From Rhizaria sp. SCN 62-66 (lineage: Eukaryota > Rhizaria, unplaced), in assembly GCA_001724265.1 (NCBI GenBank), contig MEDY01000004.1:186001-250000 (forward strand): DNA of 64,000 nt, in the 5' to 3' direction. Every line of letters begins with the position of its first letter. Positions within the stretch are counted from its first letter, which is position 1. Positions 35,976-45,472 of the stretch are shown here, one piece after another. A program made the translations under genes and the position numbers. The notes beneath the pieces are model-generated. The model was not told the DNA's origin. It did not search any database and saw only the letters and a list, made by a program, of their open reading frames with translations.

Positions 35976-38900
35976 ATGGCAGACCACGCGGCGCCGATCG
36001 CGCCGCCTATGGTGTCTTAGCTTAGTGACGCGCTGTCATAGGGATAGGCACGCGCGCGTGTGCAGCTGCTGTCGTCGCTGTATCCTCGCCTTTACTCAGA
36101 CCCGACATCCTGGTCCTCCATCTCGACGCATTCACCCGTTTCAGGCTTGCTACCGGCGGCTTTAAGTGGGTCATTAGTTGCAGGCGAGGCTTACGGGCTT
36201 GTGCACGCACCAAACTCCAAGTTGTACGCTGCTGGAGCAGTGTCTGCCGCGTCGTGTGCAGAGCGTGTTCAAGTGCCACCGCTCACTGGCAGCCTCCTGG
36301 CGCTGCCGACAACGGCGCTCACCCTTATCCTCCAGCTACTGACGCCACGCGAGCGCGCACGTTTGTCGACCGCAAGTCGCAGCGCGTATGCGTCGCTTGG
36401 CCCAATGGTTCGCAGTGCAGACGCTGCGGGCTATGACTTGCTCGTGAATGCTGCTCCAACGATGCGCGCCGCCGATTACGTTTACACGCCGGTCATTTCC
36501 CACGCTCCTGTCGCTAGCAACCACGCCACTGCAAGTGCGCGTTTTGGTTCCATTCCGACTCGGCCGCGCCCTCAGTTTGCATCGCAGGCCTTTGCTTGCG
36601 CCGCTGGTCTATTGCAGCAACCACTACAGCCAGTATTGTCGACGGATCAGACATCGAACGACACGCAAACTAATCGTGTACCGATGTCTGGTGGCGTATA
36701 TCCACGGCACATTGACCTTTCTTTGCCACCACTGCCACCACTGCCGCCGCTATCGCCGCTGTCGTCAACGGTGCCCTGCGCCAACGGCCCGATGCTTGGC
36801 GCGACGGCCGCTGCGCACTGCCCCACAGCGCATCTGCACTGGCTGGCCCGGTCGCTGGCCGAGCGCGCTGCCGCTGCTGACAGCACTCTGTCGGCCACTC
36901 GAGGTGGTGCGCCGAGTCGGTTTGAGCCCGAGAGCATTGCCACTGCCGGGGCTGGTTTCCCCTCTCTAGCTGCTATTGCCTCGAGTGTGACCACCTCTTG
37001 CGCGAACATGCCGACGTGTTCTGGGCGTGCGACTCTTGCAACGAAGACGTGCAGCGCTGCGTTTGACGACGGCGAGGTGAGCAGTGCTGAATGTGATGCG
37101 GACAGTGAGAGCGGAGACGACTCCGAGTCGGACACAAGAGACAATGATGACACGGATGAGTGCGACCCAGAGCCATATCCTTATGCGTTTTCATGCGGTA
37201 AACGCACCGCAAATAGCAAGGCATCAGAGACTACATCTTCGAGTCATAACGTTGGCACGCTTTATCATGCAGCGCAAAATCCTGCTCACAACGCAACGAA
37301 TACTGAGGGTGTGTACGACTGGCATCGGCACGAGGCACAGCGACGCACCGCACTTTCGAAACTCCAGCAGCTTTGCTTTGCAATGCTCTTGTCAGTTCTT
37401 GAACACCACGATACAATCGAGACCCATCTTGTGCAGTCATCGAAAATGACACATGATGCGCAAACCGCCATGATTCGTACTCTCACTTTGCCCAATACCT
37501 CAGAGGATGCCACCATCCCCGTGCGCTTTAGTGGTTGGTCAACGTTGCAGTCGCTAACGTTAACAGGCTTACCTCTTGCATTGACGGAACCTGCGTTAGC
37601 CCGCGTGCGGTTGGCTGGTGGCGAGTATCTGCGTGTGCTCTTGTTGTCCGCAGCCCAAGTCACCACCGCTGCGCTCACTTCTCTGCAGTTACCTCGACTT
37701 GTGGCACTGGACCTGGCCCGTGCGCGTCTTGTACAGTCACAGCCTGCTGATGGCGACGCACTATCATCCGTGCTCTCACACGCGCCGAGGCTCCGCGCAT
37801 TTGCAGCGCCACCGCAACTGTCGCTGCCTTCTGCACTTACTCGCCTCGGCGTTTCGGTTAATGACGCTTATTTTGGGCGCGCTGGAGGCGGCCTACAGCT
37901 TTTGCGTGCACTGTCGCTAACCGGTGCACGCATTTCTGAGCCGGACCTTGTATCGCTGCTGACGCACTCGACACTAGGACGGTTTCGTGCCAATCCACCA
38001 GAACGGCTTTGGTTGCGCTTGTCTGAGCAAGGTGAAAATGCCGCCACTGCAGCGACACGTCCAGCGACCGCGCGTGAGCGTCGAATGTTGCGGCGTGCTC
38101 TCACCGCACGGTTCCCCCGTCGCGAAGTGCGTCTTGACTTTCTTCCACTCAGCGAGACAAGCATCCGCGCTTTGGTGCTGCCGCCATTACCGCCTGCATC
38201 ACATCTTGCAGCGGACTGCGCGCCACCCACGCTTGCAGCGATAAACAGTGCGAACGCGGCTGCGGAGGCCTCGCACATCTCTGCCCCGGCACTGCTTGGC
38301 CTTTGGCCTGCACCTCCGCTGACAGCTGCCCCCGCGGCCGCTCCTCACAGTGATACACATCCGCCGGTGCGACTTTCGCAGCCGCGCTCTGATGTGTTTT
38401 GTGGCTTGACGACGATTTCTCTGCAAGGCGCGCGTGCCTTGGGCGACCTTGACGTTGCGCTGGTTCTCCGTGCGTGCCCTCGACTTGAATCGCTGACAGT
38501 TACTGCGGCGCGCACGTTGGGGGACCGCGCCTTTGATTGGCTTGCACTTGCTCGTCTTGCAGAAGCCTTGCCTTTGCCAGGTTGCTCGCGTGGTCCCACC
38601 GCAGCGGACTGGTTTGGAAACACCGTAGATGCCGCATCGACTCTTGCATGGGTTCGTCGCCGCGGCGACCAGGCTGCGCGACTGCCGGCTCCGGCGCCCG
38701 CGGAGGCTGCTGCTGGCGCGGTCGTGAGTGCGTGGTGCGCACCGCTGTTTTCTACCCCAGCGCGACTTCGTACCCTTACCGTCACCGGGCAAGCGGGTGT
38801 CACGCTTGCAGGTGCGACCGCGATGCTGGCAGCAGCACCAGCGCTTCAGTCTCTCGATCTCACGGTTGCAGCTCCCACTGCGGCAGTGGAGAGTGCACTT

Positions 38901-40931
38901 GAGCTGGGCAACTATCTTGCTGCTCGTGCGCGCTCTGCCCTCATGTGCGCTACCACAGTACTGCTCGCTGCAGCTGTTGCTGTTGATCCCAGTGCAATCG
39001 TCGTTACAGAACCAATGTCGCCGGTTGCAAGCGAAGAACCTCACTACGATCCAGATAGTGACGATGAGTCCTCTGATGATGCCTCCGCATCATACCAGCC
39101 CTGGAGGCTGGACGTACCTGTCGCGCGCGCCTCTGTGAAAGCTTTTCCGCGGCCCGTTGTTCACAGGGAGCTGCACCCCATCTCCCTTGCGCGCCGTTCT
39201 CGTGCGGTCAACACCACAATTCGGGCGCCTACAGTTGCCCTTGAGGAAGAGGAGGATGATGATGGAGCTCGCGCACGCTCTGCGATGCTGATGCCAGCAC
39301 CTGGCCGTCCTCTTCCTGCTGTATTTCGCATACCTGATCTCACGGCGCCACCTCCTCAGATCAGAGAACGTGCTCGGTCGGCAACGCCTGCAGTGGCGCG
39401 TAGCAAGATGCGCGAAACTGACGCGAGCGCGTTGTCAGAAGAACCATTTGCAGCACCCACAATGTCGCTTAGTACGGCTCTGGAGGCGACAGGTCTAGAT
39501 GCGTTGATTACAAGCGCATTTAGCTCAACTATGTCCTTGTCCCATGCTTGCGAGACTGTTGCGACTGTGCGCGGGCTTATGGCTTCACTGCCACAGCTTG
39601 AACGTCTGTCGCTTGCAGTGTCCGCGACAGCTGTTGGTGATTCTGTGTCTGGACGCATCATCTCTGCATTCGTTCGGTACTTAGAGCCAATTGCTGCAAG
39701 CGAGCTTTGCTCAACTGTCGCCCGAGCTATCGCTTTCTGTTCGTAGTGTGCCCCTGCAGCTGGTGTCGTGGGGCTCGCAGATACCACGCCCACCAGTTGT
39801 GCATGGTGTAACACTCCAGTGGCTCTTGCAGAGATTGACGCCATGTCTTTGTTACGCAAGGCACCGGTGCGCGGACAGTTGCAGGCCTTGCTTGTCACGT
39901 TAGCCAAGTTCTCTGATACCAACACGCGTGTTGCTGTACCGGCAAAACTTGCACACGCTTTTTCCCCGATGCCCAAGCTTAACGAGCTTTTGATTGCAGA
40001 GCCCATCTCCACTGGTGCGCAACAAACACCACCCGCACCTGCTTTCGCTGCATCTGCATTTGCTCTTCAGCACACATGCATTGTGAGCGATAACAATACG
40101 GCGACTTTGCGAGTCAGTCCGCTTGCTTTGCTATTGTCTGTGTCATCACTCCGGTCATTAGTCTTGAGTGGTCCATCCTTGCCTGCAGGTGCGCTGGCCG
40201 CTGCTGCTCGCACACTTCCTCTTCTGCACCACCCCACTGTGCCTTTGCAGAGTCTCTCACTGGCCCACCAGTCGCACGTGACGGATTCAGATCTCGCGGC
40301 CCTGCTGCCATGCCTACCGTCGCTGCGCTCCTTGCACGTTCCTCACGCGCGGACTTTGTCCGACGGTTTTCTGTCCATGTGGGCTGAAGGTAACGACACG
40401 GGCGCGCACGTGGGCTCTTGGCCATGCGTGCAGAGCTTGGATGTGTCTGCGACAGCAGTGACAGACAAAGGCATATTGCGGCTGCTCGGTGGTCCGGCTC
40501 CGCTGCGTCGGCCTGCAAGTGCAATGGCTGCATGGTTATGTGCACACCCAGTGACCCCCGTTGCGGCAACAGCGCTTGAGTCATTGCGCGCCGCGGGCTG
40601 CGCGGTATCAGACTCACTACTGCGCTCGATTGCCGCACGCTGCCCGCGTCTCGTGCTGTTAGACGTCTCACGATCGCTCGTCACTTTTGATGGTCTCTCT
40701 ACGCTTCTACCACCAAAGTCTTTAATTGCACCGATGAGTGGCACATTACCTGAGAGAGGTTCAGAGCACGTTACTACAGTGTCGGTACCTGTGCTTAGCG
40801 CCCCGCGAGAGGTAATTGCGCGCGGCGTAGCGCGAGGTGTCAACGGCGGTAGGGATCTGGCACGACTTGCAGAGGGGTATGCCGGGACTACGACGCTCAT
40901 TTACGAGGACATCAACGAAATGGGAATGTGA
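35976..40931 (+). CDS. F-box/leucine-rich repeat protein with four internal TAG codons
   Basis: The ATG at 35976 starts MADHAAPIAPPMVS and the frame ends TGA at 40929-40931 (1651 residues), if TAG at 36018, 36039, 36045 and 39744 is sense. Under the standard code the frame could only start after 36047, where the first ATG lies beyond the F-box. F-box at about residues 105-145: LPTTALTLILQLLTPRERARLSTASRSAY. Leucine-rich repeats follow in two blocks, with cysteine-type repeats at the end (LESLRAAGCAVSDSLLRSIA, then CPRLVLLDVSRS), as in FBXL/Amn1 proteins. An acidic Ser/Asp linker lies around 37070-37170. Such proteins recruit substrates to SCF ubiquitin ligases through the LRRs; the target is unknown. 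Third codon positions look less GC-biased than in neighbouring genes. Confidence 0.75.
36018..36047 (+). other. Cluster of three in-frame TAG codons near the F-box/LRR start
   Basis: TAG occurs at 36018-36020, 36039-36041 and 36045-36047, codons 15, 22 and 24 of the frame opened by the ATG at 35976. With TAG as Gln the segment reads MVSQLSDALSQGQARARV, an ordinary helical N-terminus. There is no TAA or TGA in this stretch. Confidence 0.65.
39744..39746 (+). other. In-frame TAG, probable sense codon
   Basis: Codon 1257 of the F-box/LRR protein, between IAFCS and CAPAAGV. Homologous LRR sequence lies on both sides in the same frame. A local intron is the main alternative, but candidate donors and acceptors that I tried either broke the frame or lacked the usual GTACGT donor. 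Confidence 0.6.
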
Positions 40932-41230
40932 TGGATGATCGGTGAAACGTTCACTGCAAGTATCCTTCAAACCATTATTTCTTTAATCCACTTTAGTACT
41001 TACCTAGACTGAAACTACATACGTAGTAAACTTCCAGATAAAATCAATACACATACACGATGTTTTGCGATTACCTGCTTCTCAATTGACGATGTATTGT
41101 TGGTCTGTGTATGATGAAAATATTAACCGAGTCTAAGTAGTTGCTGTGATTATATAAATTTGATTACGACGCTGTAACGTCCGATACCTCACTTGCAGTA
41201 ACGTTTACAGTCGTCCCATTATGGTTGCAT
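40932..41230. other. Convergent AT-rich spacer
   Basis: About 300 bases between the 3' ends of the F-box/LRR gene (+) and the kinase gene (-). Nothing beyond 3' UTR sequence is recognised. Confidence 0.5.
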
Positions 41231-44200
41231 TTACTCGCTGCCGCAGCAGTCACTGGGCTGCTCCCAGCCGCCCGCGCGCGCCATCTCCGCCTCCGCCAGC
41301 AGCAGCGCACGCTTGCGTTCCCAGTAGACCACAGCACGTGTACACGCGTACTCGAGGTACCCAAACCGTCCGGTGCCGTCATCGCTTGACGTGCCTTCGT
41401 CATCAGCGTTGTCACTGCTGTTGTTGTTGTTTGCACCGAAGAGCGTGACGCCCCAGAAGACCCACTGCAGGTGCCCTGCAAGCTGCGCCCACGCTGCCTC
41501 GTACAGGAGCCGCGCAGGTGCCAGGGAGCGAACTGCACGCGCACGCTCGCGCCGAAGACGCCGCTTCCAAGGCCGCACGCCCGCGGCGGCCGCGCCAGAG
41601 TCCGCGGTGGCAACTGCCGAGGGGGACACTGCGCCAATCGTGTCGTCATCGTCCTTCTCGACGCTAGCGTCAGCGTCGGTGTCGGCGCCAGCGCTTTCGT
41701 CTCCGCTGCACTAAGACCCTGTACCGCCACTGCTACCGTGAGCGGCGCGATCGCGCTTGTTGCCGTACACCGCAGCCGCTGTGGCGGCGGCGCCAGTGGC
41801 CATGCCGTGCGCGTAGCACTGCGCGAAGGCGTGCTCCTGAGCGGTGAAGCAGTCGGGCGACAGTTGGGCCAGCAGCGTGCGCCATGACTGCAGACTGCGC
41901 GGCGCGCTGGGATGGAGCGGGCTCCACTCTGCGTTGGCGTCGCAGTCGTCCGTAGAGTCGGACAAGGTGTCGGCACGGGACTGCGGGATGACCTCAAGCA
42001 TCTGCGTCGCGGCGGCAAAGTCGAGGTAGAACCCCGGATACGCGCCGGCATAGGCCATCGTGCGCTCACCGATAGAGTTGGTGATGTCGAAGGCGCGATA
42101 GTTGGGACCGGAGTACTCGAAGTCGATCACTGTGTACGCTGCGGACTCTGCAGCCGCAGCCCTTACAAGACTAGCAATGGTCGTGTGTTCACTGTCGTTC
42201 ACAGTCTTAGCATTCTTGCCGCTGAGTTTACTCTTGCATTGCTTGTGCTTCTCATCGTCGACCATCACGTTGCCGCTATGTAGGTCGTTGTGGCAAAAGA
42301 CCGTGGGCACCCTGAGCGCGTGCAGACGCCGCAGCACCCACGCGGCCTCGCGCCGCAGCGCGGGCAGGTCGATAAACCGCAGTAGCGCTGCCGCGGCCGC
42401 GCGCGAGGGTACTGGGCTGCGCGGGCCCGCCGCGGCCGCCGAGTCGCTGTCGCGGACCGCTGCCGGCGGCATCGGGAGGAAATGCGTCCGCAAGTACGGC
42501 GCCACGGCAGGCGGTAGCGGCGCGGGCAGGAACGCCAGCGACGGGTCCGCGGCGATGTCGGCCGCGGAGCGCGTGGGCGGGGGCGCAAGGCGCATGCGGA
42601 CTTGCTGTCGTGCTTGCTGCTGCTGTTTATGCTCGGGTTGCGGAATGATTTCGTCGGACTTAGCGGGAGAGTAAGTGTACGTGTATATAGACGTGAGTGT
42701 AACAGTCAGCGCCGGCGATGCAGTAAGTACATGCGGCGGAGCAGTCGCGAGCGCAGCGGCGGCAGCGGAGGCCGCAAGCGCGTACCACGACGATAGGTAC
42801 TGCGCAAGTGATGTCGCGGGCGCGCCGGCGGGCCGTGGGACGGCGGCGGTAGACCGGTGGGGGTCGATGAGCTGCGGCGCGGAGTGCAGCAGGCGGGGGA
42901 CTACCTCTAGCGGCTACGCAAAAATAACATTGTTGAATAAGAAACATGAGAATAAGTCATACAGTGATCATATGCACCATACATGAGTGGATGAAGATAT
43001 TTGTAATGCTGACGTACAAGTGCGTGCATGCGGCCCATCGAGTAAGCCACCACGGCGATGACCGCTGGGACGTGCCACTCAGGAGCACGCAGTGTGCGGC
43101 CGCGGATGAACGACACAATACGACCGTTCAACGGTACACTATTGGGACTCGAGCTTGTACCCGGACTCGAGTTTGGAGTCACGTTCACGGTCACGATGGC
43201 AGACGCAGCAGGTTTGCCCGATGCGCGGCTGTCGGCAGAGAGAGTGAGCGATGTGGCTGGTTTATCTGCAGCGTCTACTTGCGCAGCACCGTTGAACGGG
43301 ACGAGCTTGGTTTCACCAGAGTTACCACTGCTGCTGCTGCTGCTACTGCTGCTGCTAACTGTGACAATTGAGTTCGCATTAACATTGCTAAAGCTAAGGT
43401 TCGCGTTGCTAACTGCGTTCGCGTGTGCGTTGTCGCTGCTCTTGCCGCTGACGCTGTCAGTGTTGCTGCTCAAGTCCGCAGCCTCGTCCGCGAACTCGTG
43501 GAATACAGTCTCGCCGAGCCCGAAGCGCGAGGCGAGTGCGACCATGGCCATCTCATGCCCGCGGTCAGTGAAGTCCGCCTGCCCGAACAGTCGCAGCACG
43601 CACTCGCCGGGCATCGCCCCTGCTGCGGACGCCGCCGCGGACTGCGCGGTCGCGGCTGAGGTCTGGGAGTCGCTTTGAGTCTCCATCTGGGTCAGATCGC
43701 ACTGGGAGGAGGTCACTGTGGGCTCAGTGGGGAAAGCGGCTGCAGGCAGAGTGAGCTTAAACATGCGGTTGGTTAGTCCGCCTGTGATGACGGAGACCGC
43801 GATGTCTTGCCAGACAGCCGCGGGGATCGACTGCGCGGGGCGGGGCGGGGCGGGGTAGAGCGACAAAGAGAAACGTAAAAAAAAGACAATATAGACAAGT
43901 TAAAACGTTACTGTTATGCATTCAATAGAAAGTACATAACAGAGAGATGACTGTTTCAATGCGGTTCGCGGTGACAAGCTCACGTACGTCCCAGCCCGTG
44001 ACCTTAGTGCGCGCGAGCTCGATCAGACGGATGAGATGCGCGTCCGAGACCAGCGCCGCCACGTCAGGCCCGCGCACGCGCTCCAGGTCCACCGCAAACT
44101 CCGGTGGCGCAAGGCGCGTGCCAGAACCGGGCGGGGACTGCTGCGAGCGCGAGACAGTGTTGTCGAAGTTGTAGGTGTCGGAGTGCACTGAGTGGGCGAG

Positions 44201-44527
44201 CGAGGCCATGCTGGCGCCGCCGGGGAGCGGGGACATCGGCTCCTCAGTCGTGGCGGAGTCGCTGCCATCAGCAGGAAAAGTGCCAGAGTAGAACAGTTCT
44301 TCCTCAGCCTCTGTTGTGGCGTCAGCGTTGTCGTTGTCATCATTCTCGTTGGTGCTGTCATTGGCTGCGAGCGACGGGTCGGCGACGGGCGAGCTAGCGT
44401 TGGGCGCGTTGCGACGGGAAAAGCGCCGGGACGGAAACAGAATTCGCCGGCTAGTTGCCCAGCCAGTGGCAATTGCGCACGTAATAGCGATGCGCCAGCT
44501 GGAGGACTTGCTCCATTGGACCGACAT
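41231..44527 (-). CDS. Choline/ethanolamine kinase, three exons, one internal TAG
   Basis: Exons are 43988-44527, 43018-43830 and 41231-42913; introns of 157 and 104 nt both start GTACGT and end CAG or TAG in phase 0. The product has 1011 residues against 350-450 in the family. It phosphorylates choline or ethanolamine in the first Kennedy-pathway step; sequence alone does not settle which. Exon 2 carries ITGGLTNRMFKL, VLRLFGQ, GRIVSFIRGRTL and SMGRMHAL. Exon 3 carries the Brenner loop CHNDLHSGN (H659, D661), IDFEYSGPNYRAFDI, and at the end QWVFWGVTLF plus RFGYLEYACTRAVVYWERKR, matching the family's C-terminal helices. A TAG at 41711-41713 (codon 852) lies between core and C-terminal helix. 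Exon 1 adds a Ser/Glu-rich N-terminus with a short hydrophobic stretch. Stop is TAA. Confidence 0.85.
41711..41713 (-). other. In-frame TAG, probable sense codon
   Basis: Codon 852 of the choline/ethanolamine kinase, in a Gly/Ser/Asp-rich insertion between the catalytic core and the conserved C-terminal FWG and FGYLEYA motifs. Termination here would remove conserved structural helices. Confidence 0.85.
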
Positions 44528-45472
44528 GTTGCGTGTCAAGCGCGTGGAGAGTGGAAGAAACGGGGAGAAGGCTGACAGAATAACAAGACGACGTGGGGTG
44601 ATAACAAAACGATCAGTTCGTAGAATTAAAGACTCAAATAAGATATACACGTGTAAATGTGGCAGTCATATCCTATAGCTACTGACGGTCATATGACTCC
44701 AGTATAGTTGAGCGAACAAAGTTCCATCGAACGCACTCCGTGCACTCGAGCAGCACACATTATTTACTCGTGTATGCACAGCATCACAAGTGATAGCATG
44801 TGCGCATGTTTTTATAACGTTTATACACTTTAAAGTGCGTTACTAAAAATTATGCATGCATTTTTATTCGGTATATGGCTTGGTATCTGTTGCTTTGCTA
44901 GGCTCACCACGAACACTTCGCAGTGCATGACAAAGCCCTCCATGCTTGCGCTAAGATACTTAAGTCAGATAGATGTGAAATAATATCTTGAAATATGAAA
45001 TAGCACACCAAAAGGCAGTCAATCGTGCATCGAAACGCCCTGCGAAACGTTGCCATATACTGTCATATACATGGTGCAGATGTTCATACCAGTTCTAAAC
45101 AAAAATAAGCATTGTATTCAGAGTTGAGATTCATTCACGATGCCTTCATGCTCTCAAACTCGGCCCCGCAGCAGTATAATCACACATACAGCATTGCAGT
45201 CGACCTCGCTTGCCTGCACCCGAAACTTGATGACGTTCAGGCATTGCGAAACGCAACCGTCAAGACATGAACAAGGAATCTAAAACTAAGTAAACTAAAC
45301 ACCACACAGAACGGATGTGTGCAAAATACACATTAATAGTAATGTTCTCATAAAACCTGGACGTGTGAGATCAACAAAACGCAAGTTATCGACCTCTGTC
45401 ACGACTTGTTTGTCGTGACTGCAAGTGCACACACGTCCGAAAGCAAAGCAAGCAATCATGCTGACATCACGC
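44528..45472. other. AT-rich spacer between the kinase gene and ALG6
   Basis: 945 bases with the kinase promoter (minus strand) and the ALG6 3' UTR. Short open frames lack coding bias. No RNA gene or repeat recognised. Confidence 0.45.

Noticed and set aside
39660-39840. An intron removing the TAG at 39744 in the F-box/LRR gene (donor GTACTT at 39677)
   Set aside because: Acceptors at 39759, 39780, 39819 and 39831 do not restore the downstream frame, and the donor is not GTACGT. A 70-nt intron ending at the TAG itself shifts into a frame that stops at about 39900. Reading through keeps the LRR frame.
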